DNA from: Combretum micranthum
Taxonomy: Eukaryota > Streptophyta > Magnoliopsida > Myrtales > Combretaceae
DNA: 64,000 nucleotides
Assembly: GCA_024138025.1 (NCBI GenBank)
Contig: JAMXBD010001041.1
Span: 186,001 to 250,000 of the forward strand
Direction of reading: 5' to 3'
In this document: piece after piece, positions 36,255-46,840 of the stretch
How the letters are laid out: each line of letters begins with the position of its first letter
Numbering within the stretch: position 1 is the first letter of the stretch
Position numbers and translations under genes: made by a program
The notes under the pieces: model-generated
The model's database searches: none
What the model saw: only the letters and a program-made list of their open reading frames with translations
What the model was told of the DNA's origin: nothing

Positions 36255-38494
36255 TTTCGTCCTCGAAATTCACTTAACTTTTGTTGATAGGAGACATATC
36301 ATATTACTTTTAAACTTCTTCATTCAAAAAACTTTTCCTTATTTGAGATTTTTATTTCCCATTACGTTTTCGCTGCGCACTCTGATCATTTTCTTTGAAT
36401 TTTGTTCTTATACTTCTTCATTTTGAATTATTTGAAAAACATATATAAATTTCAAATTCTAGTTGTATATGATTATTGTCAAAAGGATTTTGAAGTTCTA
36501 TTGGATATTTTCATTATCTTTGATTTCAAAAACATATTGGGATTTTGAATTACTTTTTCTTGATCACTTGTATTTGGAAACTTTCTTTTCATTTTCATTT
36601 CCATTTGAAGAAACATTTTGAAATTTGAGTTACATTGATTTCATTCCTTTCTTGAAAATCATTTGTTCATGTTTTGATTTTAAGATTTTGAAAACTTTAA
36701 TGTCTCTTTAACTTACTCAACTGATTTTCCATGCAACTTCAGAATATAATAGAGCAATAGGAATTAGTTTAGCGATTTTAACCCTCCATTGACTCGATTT
36801 TTAAGAAGACTCAAACTCAAACAAAACAACAAATGACTCTGACCCAAGTGTGCCTCTCGCCTTGAGATAACACACAACGACACAACACAAAAGACATAAT
36901 AAAACAACTCGATAATGAGGATTATAAACTCGCTATTCCATTCTTACTTGCATATATATGTCAATTTGCATATGAAACATACAGTATCTAAATTCTTTTA
37001 ATGATCAAAGATATCACGTTCGGTAATTATCTTGATTGAATTTAAATCAAGACAACTCATTCTGATCATAGATATGGAATCAATTTCATTTTAACGAATC
37101 ATATGGAAAGATTTCATTTCATTTTTTTCGAGTTTCATTCGTCATGTCACTATGTTGAGCTTAAGTTACACTATTGATATCTCATATTCGTTTAAATTTC
37201 ATTCACTACATGATACGATAGTGAAAGCAATTTTCTATTTGTATTTTGAATTATATTTCTCATTATTTTAAGGATTTGTCATTATGGAATCATCGTATAT
37301 ATGGCGAATGCCATTTCATTTGGATTCATTCACTATATAGTATAATATAATGAATGAGATTTACTGTTTTGGATCGTATTTCTCATTATATTGAAAATTT
37401 ATGACAATATTGTCATCGCATGGATATATGGAATCAATTTTATTTTGAATCGAGAATATGGAATTGATGACAAATAGTTATCTATTCAGTGTTTTAGGAT
37501 TTCAAATCTTGGTTTCCATTTTGACATGATATTGACTTTTGGAAATTTCTTGAACACTTTTACCAGTGATACAATTAGGATATTTCTTAAATTATCTCAT
37601 TTTAATCTTTTGATTTTGGAAGAACTTGTATTTGATTTAGATTTGATAGTAAATTTGAAGTTTCGGTTTTGCTATATCATTAGATTTTTGACATATGTTA
37701 TCGTATTAATAGAGATTGGGAGGTTGAAATTTACTTTCCAATCTACTTGTAATTTGGAATTATTCTTTTCATTTTGAGTTTTCTTTTCCACTTGATTTTA
37801 ATTTATATCTCTCACATATATAAATTTGATACGTAAAGGTCGATTTGATATTTCAAAATTTCTTTTCTATTTGATTCTCTTCATTTGTCAACATATCAAC
37901 AAATTTGACTCAAGAGAGGAAGAAAGGAAATTCCTATTATAGTCTATCAAATTTTATTTAAACAAAAACATTTATGCAAAACACATACATCAATCACTTA
38001 AAGTCTACTTTCAAATTTTAAAGGATTTATGGGGGTAAATCCTAATGTCGGTCTAGATCATTTGCGCTCTACTTATATTTAAATCAAGTTGAGTTAATTT
38101 CAATTTACAAGCAAATATCAAACAAGCACTCACAAATACAGAATAAATAACATACACACACACACATACATATACCACATAGCATTCAAAATTTCACAAT
38201 AAATCTATTCAATTTAAAAGAAAACATAAATATATAAATACAACACATAGAAATCATGCAAAGCTCATTTAAGCTCATTTTCAGATATCAACAGAAAATA
38301 AATTTGAGCCAAGTTGATTAATTTAGTGTGACAAATTAATTTTATTAACTACTAACTAATGGTTTATCAAACAACAAGAAACAATAAACAAGCAAACCAA
38401 CAAACCGGATTCCCAAGCTTTCCCGCACTCAACTCACCGATTCTAAAACGTAACCTAATTCATTATGGAAAAGGCAATGTTCAAGATAAACATT
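36255..38494 (-). mobile_element. Non-coding interior of the LARD
   Basis: No gag, protease, RT or integrase motif on either strand. 37070-37445 holds about three degenerate copies of a 125-127 bp unit (shared words ATTCATTCACTA, TATTTCTCATTAT, GGATATATGGAATCAATTT). The remainder is AT-rich. Such a filler may serve packaging or length needs, which is inference. Confidence 0.75.
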
Positions 38495-38506
38495 GCTCTG
38501 ATACCA
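38495..38506 (-). other. Primer binding site of the LARD
   Basis: The minus strand reads TGGTATCAGAGC, a full match to the plant initiator Met tRNA complement, two bases from the LTR end at 38509. Confidence 0.9.
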
Positions 38507-38508
38507 TT

Positions 38509-41500
38509 TGTAAAGACCCGACATGCTCAATTCTCAAATTAAGCACACCAAGTCCCCAACCACGTATAACTCTTACGAATTATACGTAAGGTTGTCTTAA
38601 AAGAAGGTGTTTATGTTGAACATTCCTATCCGATTTTAGATTATGAAATCGTTTAGTTAGATTCTGGCAACAACTGGATTTAGCAGCGGAAAAATAAGCT
38701 TTAATAAAAACGTTTCTACATAAAAGCATTTCAAACTTCCACTATTAAAAGTGGAAAAACTTTCACTTTGATAAATATTTACAAAAGCTTATTTAAAAAA
38801 CATGGGCACTAACAAGCCCTTAAATAAACATACAAATTTATAATTAAATCCAGTCCTCTTACAAAACAAAACAAAAGAAGAAACAAAATACAAGTAATGT
38901 CTCGATCCTATCACACTTCACTCATTCTCCCATATCTTCAGAATCGCCCAAAACCCGGGACAAACATCATCACCATCACCATCCTCATCAACAACATTAA
39001 CAACATCAACAAGAACTCATCATCATCAACTTCATCAACATCATCAACAACAACAATACCTGTAAAAAGAATAACAACAACAATAATGAGCCGGAGCTCA
39101 GTACACAGTAACACAATCACACACGGAGTGGCACGCGAGCTTAACTAAATGCAATGCATCAATCCACAAGTTATTATCTTTTCATTAAAATAAACAAATC
39201 AACAATGGAGACTACACTCCCGGAACAAGCCAATGGGAATCTGGGGGTCCTGAGTAACAGCAGCTGCTCAGGGGGTTGATATAGATAGACCGGATATCTA
39301 TATCTCCTATATCTAACCGATAAAGAAAATAGCTTCATTTAGGGTTCAAAAGTCGTTGCCCGACTCTACTTAAACTCAGTCCATAACATGAGCCTAGTTC
39401 ACAAGTTCCCATAAACTTTGAACTAAACCATGGTATTTCCCCCTAAGTTTAAGTAAATGTTACTCAGATACTATTCCCCCTATCGGCTACCCACTTAACC
39501 AAAAAGAATCGCTATTGCATCATAGCGTACCATTGCATCATGGTAAAGTCATTGCATCATGACTTGGTTAAGCGCCTAACTAACATGTCATTGCATCATG
39601 ACAGGTTTGTCGCTCCCCGGTTCCAGATTCAACGACGTAAAGCACAACCAACACTCATCAATTATTAAGCCGTCTTTAAGTTCTTAATCCATTTAGGATG
39701 CCTATCCTATCAATCATCACGCAAGTTACTGCGTACCTTGAATATGAAATCCAAACAGAGTCTCAGAAGATAGAGTAGAAGCGATCTCAGAAGATATATC
39801 TCATATCTACCACTGGTTCAAGAAACAACTCTTATAAGAACCTAAACCAACATCCACTTCAACAAACTCATACAAGAACTTGTATCAATTATTCACTAAT
39901 CTCTAACTCATTTTATTAAATCCTATTTGATCAGACACTAATGTGGAACCCCACTATGGCTGCGAATATCGCCCCGCCAAAATATGGACAGTTCTCCTTT
40001 GTCTGTCAAAGTGTTTCTTTTCTCTTTATTTATAGTGTTTTATTACAAAAGCATTAACAAAGAATTCATAAACCAAAAACATTCATTTTCCAAGTAAACA
40101 CACATTTGAAACAACATATTCTCCATATTATTCAAAGATCATCCTAATTCATTCATCTAAGCTAATTCATAGCTATTAACCCATTTTAGCTTAACATTAG
40201 CCAAATTGATTAAAATTAGTCATTTGATTCATTTACTAAGTCAAGTTGATTTAAACATAGACAATCTAATTCATTTTAGCTTAGTAAAGTTCATTAAGTC
40301 AAATTGGACTTAGATTAATTACTAATTCATTATATATCTAAGATCTAGTCACTTAATCCCAAGTTAGCTTAAACCTAGCCAAATTCATCAAAGTTAAACA
40401 ATCTAATCCATTTTAGTTCATTCAAGTTCATTTAGTCAAGTTGAACCTAGGTGTGTTAACTAAGTTCATTTTATAACTAACTTCTAGATTTAATCTAATT
40501 ATTTATTAAATCTATAAATCTACTTAACCCATGTTTAATTACATGAATTAATTCACTTAACACATCAAATATCACTTATCTATCTCATTTTAGCTCAAAA
40601 AGATCCATTTCCTAAGCAAAAACACATTTAACAAACAAAAACAAGTTTTAACTTTGTTTTGGAAAGTGTTGCAGCTAAAGAATAAAAATTTAGGCGTCGA
40701 TAATTTTTGAATTTGTAAAAACTCAAAACATGAAAATTGTAGATCTCTTTTCAAGCTTTCCAATGCAACTTGAATCACCTCAATCGGAGTTCGTATGAAA
40801 AAGTTATGATGAAAATACGAAAATATGTCAAATCTGGAAATTCAACTTTTCAAGGGACACGGCCAAGGGACAAGTCGTGTCTCCAGAATGTCGATTGGAT
40901 AATATCACCACAGCCAACGACACGACTTGGGGACAAGCCATGTCGACCTGGGAATATCACCACAGCCAACGACACGGTTTGGGGGCAAGCCATGTCTCCA
41001 AAATGTCACTTAAAATTACAAAGAAAAAGCCTTTGACATGCTTTGTGACATGGCTTGTCACAAAAATGTCTTTTTGACAGCCCGTGCTCTTTTGAAAAAC
41101 GACTTTTGAAAACATTCTTATCAACTTCAAACATCATTTTTAAACACATATACAACTTCAAACATGAATATACTTTACTTTCAACATATCAAACACTTCA
41201 AATATCATTTTAAACAACTCAAACACTTCAACACTTCCAACAACTCCATCAAACTTCTATTCTCAATTCATCATTTTCCTCATCACAATCCCAACTCCCA
41301 TCAACCATAAATCCAATAAATACATATAAACAGCGCTTTTAACTTATTTATAGCATCCATACATCATATAAACATATAAAGAACAATTAAAGTAAAAGAT
41401 GAATTGAAATAGAAAACTTATCTATCCAAGAACACATGTACTTTTGATTTTTATACTTTCTAGCTTGATTTCCTTCTCTAATCCTCATTTCTAACTTGAT

Positions 41501-41609
41501 ATCTTTTATTCCTTCTTGAATTTGAGATTTAAAGAGAAGAATTTGAGAGAAAAAGAAAAAGGAAAGGAGGAGAAGAAGAAATGGATACGGGATGGGAACG
41601 GAAAAGAAT

Positions 41610-41662
<53 letters not shown>

Positions 41663-42143
41663 AAGGCAGGCAACAAAAGAAATATAAAATAGAAAAGATA
41701 AATATAAATATATTTTCAAAATAACGTATTAGATTTAGAACTACCAGATCAATATCTATAATTAATGGAGTATTTAAAGATAATTTTAGAACCGATAGGT
41801 TAGAAATTAAGAACTTATAATAGAACTTAATTTAGGAATCTATTTTGGATGAAAGATATTTAATTTGAGTTCGGGTTTAAGAATTGATATTTTTATTCAA
41901 GCAAATGAACTCAAATTTTGTAAAGATTTAGGAATTAGTGTTTAGGCTAAGAATCAAGAGTCTAGGAATCCTCTAAACATTTCAATGACTGTTTAGAGAA
42001 TTTAGATTTCAAATCTCAAAACCAACTTAATTATTAGTTAATTAAATTAAGCCAACTTGTCTAATTAAATCCTATAATTCATTTGATTTATTTAATCTAT
42101 CTAAACTCAATTTCTAATATAGGTGAAGGTTTGGGGTATTTCA
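38509..42143 (-). mobile_element. 5' LTR of the LARD
   Basis: 3635 bp. It differs from the left LTR mainly by indels: 15 bp missing in the CAT-rich part (near 38970), an extra copy of a roughly 55 bp unit at 40890-40990, and a longer GA run (about 41613-41660 against 20 bp in the left LTR). Point differences are few. The hairpin array is at 39510-39603. Confidence 0.92.
39510..39603. repeat. Array of five back-to-back hairpins, right LTR
   Basis: Same arrangement as in the left LTR. Here the fifth loop is TGCATC, like the first three, so the left copy (TCCATC) probably carries the newer change. The fourth hairpin is TTGGTTA-AGCGCC-TAACTAA, with one stem position altered. Confidence 0.9.
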
Positions 42144-42550
42144 AAATTAATATTTGTTGCATTAGTATATGATTGCATGTGCATATTGTGGATGTTTGCG
42201 TTGCTACGTATTGGACTTTGGCTCACCCTTTTAGGGAATTTTTTTTTAGATACGAGAGAAGCTTATGTGCTATGATGATGACCTCAGCTAATGGGATCAG
42301 ACTTTTGCTTTAGAGTTTCAAGACATAAAATAAAGGATTATTTTAGTTAAATATTATTACTCTAGTTTAGTGATGAATCATTTAAAATTGTAAACATGTA
42401 ATATGTTGACATTCATAATGACATATAATATTTCAAATTCTTGTTGATTATTTGGTATATGTGGATTTTAGTTGTTTTGAGGCTTAGCATATTCATACAG
42501 GTATGAGTATGTGGTGGACTGCTCATGTTCTTCGATTTTGGGGCGTGACA
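42144..42550 (+). mobile_element. LTR 3' end fragment (right part of a split LTR)
   Basis: Begins at the LARD target duplication and ends GGGGCGTGACA, the 3' end shared by the Tekay-like LTRs here (6306, and inverted at 25040). It has the TTGGACTTTGGCTCACCC wording seen in LTRs upstream of the primer site. No primer site or internal region follows, so it is likely a solo LTR. Confidence 0.6.
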
Positions 42551-43010
42551 ATTTAAATATAAATAAATTAATTTTATTAAATATTATATATAGCATCCTA
42601 TATATATAAACTAAATAAAATAAAAAATTCATTAAAATATTTTGAGGTAGTTTATTTAAACATGCAAATAATTATAATTATTATTGGTTTTAAGTTTTTT
42701 ATATTTTATACTACATAATCATTAATTAAAGCTAGTTTATTTGTATGTTTCTCTACAATATGTTTCATCCGAGTTGGCTAGAGGTAGAAATTTAGATTCT
42801 TGTAAGAGACGGTCCCTTGTAGTATCTAACTCCTCCATAGAAGTGTACACTTTCAATGGATGACTTTTGTCTGAGGCTTGAGTTTATGTTCAACTAATTG
42901 AGGCTCGAACTTGATTTTTAGCCCCTTTGACTCTCTTCCACCACCACTCCCAGCTCCGAAATCATAGAAATAAATAATTTAGGATCAACATTACTACCCT
43001 ATAGTTACCA
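42551..43010 (+). repeat. Direct repeat, copy 1
   Basis: About 450 bp that recurs at 43779-44195 in the same orientation. Shared words include ATGTTTCATCC, TAACTCCTCCAT, GAAGTG(T/G)ACAC and CTCGAACTTGA. Divergence is considerable. No coding potential seen. Confidence 0.8.
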
Positions 43011-43778
43011 CCACAAAAAAAATTGATAAGTTAATACACCTAATCGAACAATATTTTGACAACAACATTATTGAAATTTGTAGGCATTCTTTATTTAATA
43101 GGAATGCTATCATAGTTATACTAGGTATCTTCATAGCACTTATCCACTAAGAGCCAATAAACCTATAGTCCTGTTCTTCTTTTACATGGTAGGTAAATCT
43201 TGCTATAGTTGATGTTTGAAATTATCTTGTAGGTGATAGCATCACGTCCAGAGGGGGGGGGGGGGTGGGGTGGTGGGTGTGTGTTATTTCGGTTTCACTT
43301 TAAGACTTTTCGTTTTGCAAATGTGATTTTTATGATTATATGGGTGCTAGTGTGTCTCCTGGACCATATGACAAAGTCTTGGCGAGGTAGATTGTACTCT
43401 TATGTTTATATGGTTAGTTTTATTTAATTCATGTTTTTTTTAAATTTTAATTGCATTTCTATTAATTTAATTTTGAAGTTATATTTTCTACTTTTAGGTT
43501 ATTTTCACTTTAGTTATATGTGGAGAAAATTTTGATCCCTATTGCTATTGGGATCATTTATTTTTATGTGGTGATAAGAGGTACAATGTGAAGTTTAGAG
43601 GTCCATGATTGATATTTACAAGAATTAAAGAAATTCTTATTGGAAAATACAACGAATACTTCCCCTAAAAATGTCAATATTAATAATGATATCGTATAAA
43701 TACTAACATGTCATCATATGCCATTGGTGTGCCATTCCCATGCCATCGTCGTGTCATTGTTGTGCTATCATCGTTTCA
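43011..43778. other. Spacer between the direct repeats
   Basis: Contains a run of 14 or so G near 43250-43265 and, at 43708-43775, loose copies of GTGCCATT. No gene. Confidence 0.5.
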
Positions 43779-44195
43779 ATATAACTAAATTGATTTTACT
43801 TAAATATTATATATTTTATAATATACATATGAACTAAATAAAAAAATTTAAAAGTAATCAGAACAATTTGACGTAGTTTATTTAAAATTACAATTTGTTG
43901 TAATTATTATGTTTGTAGGTTTTTTATATTTTATATTAAATAATCATTAATTAGAGCTAATTTGTTTGTCTGCGTTTCTACATTATGTTTCATCCTGGCT
44001 GGCCAGTAGATGGATCCCCTATAGGTTTTAACTCCTCCATGGAAGTGGACACTTCTAATGGATTGTTTTTATCTAAGACTTGTGTTTAGTTCAATTAATC
44101 GAGACTCGAACTTGACATTCAACCCTTCTTCTCTCCTCCCCCACCTCCTAAAATCATGGAAATAAAAAGTTTAGTATCACCTTTACTACCCTAAG
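43779..44195 (+). repeat. Direct repeat, copy 2
   Basis: Partner of 42551-43010, about 1.2 kb away in direct orientation. Confidence 0.8.
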
Positions 44196-44238
44196 AAAAA
44201 TTTAGGATTACCAGTCATTGACTAAATGACTAGGTGCC

Positions 44239-44610
44239 TGGATGAGAAAGAGTCCCCTCTTACAATGGTGCGGTTCCATAACGTCATGTGGGCAATATGA
44301 CATGGATGATTGAGGGTCTTCTCTTACCTAGTATGTTGCCAAGGTCATCACATGAGGACTGGAATAAGGACAGAACGTATGCTTTCAAGATTATCACGTG
44401 AGAGTTAGGACATGGATGGTTGATAGCTTCCATATAGGTGTGGTCCCAAGATGCCATCCATGCGGTTGGAACACAGATGACTAAGAGGTTCCTCTTTAAA
44501 TCATGAGGCTCCCAATCATTAGGTGAATGAGTTTAACATAGGACGCTTGAGGGTATCCACTCTTATAATCATATGATTCGTTAAACATCGCAAGAATGGT
44601 TGATTTTGTC
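44239..44610 (+). repeat. Degenerate minisatellite, unit about 62 bp
   Basis: Units open with GGATGATTGAGGGT-like words near 44239, 44303, 44413, 44474, 44540 and 44595, each followed by a CTCTTA or CTTCCATA segment and a GTCATCA or ATCATGAGG segment. Spacing is 55-66 bp, with one 110 bp gap that may hold a decayed unit. Confidence 0.55.
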
Positions 44611-44634
44611 AATATTTGATTCTTGTCACCTACG

Positions 44635-44790
44635 TTCAAGCAAAGTGATACCAATAACAATCATAATATCAAAATTATCAAGATCATAAAGGTTATAAAG
44701 ATTATCAATGTTGTCAAGAATATCAAAATTATCAAGGGTATCAAGACTAACAAAATTATCACCGCATTCAAGATTATTAAGACTATATGC
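44635..44790 (+). repeat. Degenerate 9 bp minisatellite (ATCAAAATT type)
   Basis: Loose tandem copies of ATCAA(A/G)(A/G)TT. In one frame this gives KIIKIIKVIKIINVV-like protein, which is a by-product of the repeat and not a gene. Confidence 0.7.
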
Positions 44791-44939
44791 AACCACATCA
44801 CTCGATACTATGATTTTATTTCAAGACGATACCTATAAATCAATACCAAGAATATGGATAGTTAAGGATGAAATCATCAAATGCAATAGTGATGTTATGC
44901 ACACACATGTAGATACATATATATCGTGTGTCACTTAAA

Positions 44940-45417
44940 CTTATGCCACATATTTATACTTTGTCCTAGAACATTCTAGTAGTGGTAGCTGTGAATTTTC
45001 TAGACTTGTTGGTTGAAATATTCTAGAAATATTGGTTGAGATTTTTTTTAGATTATGTAGTCAATATTTCTAGATTACGTAGTTGGTAATGTTGGTATCA
45101 ACTACCACTATCAAACCATGCTTGATGCTCCCTATAAATTGATGTACATTTGTGCAATTTTGGCAACATGAGTAATCGAAAAATATATACAGTAACAAAT
45201 TATCAATTCTAATGTATCTTATGAGTGAGACTTTAGGTGTATTTGGGGATTAGGTTTTAGTGATTTCTCTTTTGTAAATTACTTGTCTTCTCTTTTAGTG
45301 GGTTATTACTCTTCTTCTTTTCATTACAATCTTCTTCTTTCCATAATGTTTCTAAATCTTCTCTTTTATCTCTGTCATAATTTATGATAACCACTTCAAT
45401 CTTCTTAGGCTGTAACA
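44940..45417 (+). mobile_element. Probable 5' LTR of a copia element (start unresolved)
   Basis: The right edge is set by GGCTGTAACA at 45408-45417, three bases before a primer site. It contains a TATA box (CCTATAAATT near 45131) in the expected place. The left edge cannot be fixed; 44940 is only where LTR-like wording seems to begin. Confidence 0.5.
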
Positions 45418-45420
45418 AAC

Positions 45421-45432
45421 TAGTATCAGAGC
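45421..45432 (+). other. Primer binding site of the copia element
   Basis: TAGTATCAGAGC, one mismatch to the initiator Met tRNA complement, followed by an ATG at 45457. Confidence 0.75.
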
Positions 45433-45456
45433 GAGAGATTGGGTTATTGTTTTATA

Positions 45457-46198
45457 ATGGCAACAAAGTGAGATTGAGAAATTTGAACGATTCTAGCTTT
45501 GCCTTGTGGCAAATCAAGTTGTACAATATCCTAGTTTAGTATAGATATAGATTTATTGGGAAAGGCAAACATGCTAGAGGCCCTAATAGAGGAGCAAAAG
45601 AATGATTTGATGAGAAGGCTGTGTCTACAATTTAACTTTGTTTATCCAATCAAGTCTCGAAGGAGATCATTAAGGAGAAGACCTTTGTTGACTTGAGGGC
45701 CAAATTGGAGTCACTTTGTATCGAGAAATATCTCACTAGTAGCTTCATAAGAATCTTTGGTTTTATAGCTTGCAAATGGAAGAAGTTACATCCATTAAAT
45801 CTCACGTTGACATTTTTATGTCAATTATTTTGGATTTGTATAATATAAGGGTTGAAATCAATGATGATGATTAAGCCCTCAAATTGTTGTGTTCCTTACC
45901 GACCTCATACTCTCACTTTAGAGAAACTTTACTTTATGGAAAGACAAATTTACCTCTAGAAGATGCCATATCCACTCTTCTATATAATCATCTTATTGAC
46001 AATGAGTTGTTTAGTAGCAACAAAGGTGATAATCGAGTGGAAGCGTTAATTGTGAGAGGAGGCGTGCAAGAGATAGGTTTAAGTAGGAGCAATGTAAGGT
46101 TAAGGTCAAAGTCAACGTCCAAATATAGGAATTTGACTTGTACTTATTGTCATAAGAAATGGCACATTAAGGTCAATTGCTTTAAGCTAAAGAGATAG
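45457..46198 (+). pseudogene. Copia gag, broken
   Basis: The ATG at 45457 is followed within five codons by TGA, then FNDSSFALWQIKLYN-like sequence of a copia Gag start. The open part from 45884 reads LPTSYSHFRETLLYG, the usual UBN2 segment, and ends in a zinc knuckle CTYCHKKWHIKVNC in which the Gly before His is Trp. Confidence 0.8.
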
Positions 46199-46289
46199 CG
46201 ATTGGAATATGACAAGAAAGGAAAATCTACCGAAGCTAGCATTATAACTTATGAGTTTGCTATAAATCTTCTTCGATGCCAATGGTAGA

Positions 46290-46840
46290 TCCAAAGATGA
46301 GTAGATTATGGATTCTAGTCGTTCTTATCATATGTGTCCCAATCAGGACTGATTTTTAATATATGAATATTTCGCAGGTAGGTCTATGCTAACGGGCAAT
46401 AATGATTCTTGCAAAATTGTGGGTAATGGAACAATCCAAATCACAATGTATGATGGCATGGTGAGAACACTAATCGATGTTCGTCACATTCAAGACTTGA
46501 AAGAAAATCTCATTTCTTTAGGCACCCTCAATATAATGAGTGCAATTATTCAGTTGAAGGTAGAGTTATAAAGGTGATTTGGTTGTGATGAAAATAGTGA
46601 GGTCCACAAATCTATACGTGTTGGATGGAAATATAGTTACCGGCGCTGCTGTTATAAGTTCTTCATCACCCTTTGATACCGATATTATGAAATTGTGGCA
46701 TATGAGACTAGGACACATGAGTGAAAAAGGTATGTTCTTATTGGGTAAAAGAGGTTTGTTGTGTGGCCAGATTAAGCATGGAATTATATGAACATTGTAT
46801 CTTTGGGAAATAAAAGGAAACAAAAGTGAGCCAGTTTTGG
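46290..46840 (+). pseudogene. Copia protease and pre-integrase fragment, truncated
   Basis: The protease region near 46310 reads MDSSRSYHMC where active enzymes have D(S/T)GAS. It is followed by GNGTIQITMYDG and DLKENLISLGTL, the standard copia protease tail. Then comes the pre-integrase domain [14 protein letters not shown] (46693). Similarity ends near 46840; integrase, RT and the 3' LTR are missing. Confidence 0.8.

Larger units (their letters stand above)
32671..42143 (-). mobile_element. Complete non-autonomous LTR retrotransposon (LARD type)
   Basis: 9.47 kb with two nearly identical LTRs (32671-36237 and 38509-42143), a 12/12 primer site beside the right LTR, a polypurine tract beside the left LTR, and the perfect 5 bp target duplication AAATT at 32666-32670 and 42144-42148. 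The 2.27 kb interior has no gag or pol, so it must use proteins of another element. The CGAGGACGAAATTTTAAGGTGGG-like polypurine region suggests a Tekay-type chromovirus helper. The high LTR identity and intact ends mark it as one of the youngest insertions here. Confidence 0.92.

Noticed and set aside
37526..37777. Hydrophobic 83-codon frame inside the LARD
   Set aside because: AT-rich composition alone yields such frames; no motif, and the element is otherwise non-coding.
38495..38506. tRNA gene fragments at TGGTATCAGAGC matches
   Set aside because: These are primer binding sites next to LTR ends; no tRNA body is present.
41387..41719. Minus-strand frame with a long Leu-Ser run resembling a signal sequence
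   Set aside because: The run is the translation of the GA microsatellite in the LARD LTR.
44623..44838. Lys/Ile-repeat protein
   Set aside because: By-product of the 9 bp minisatellite.
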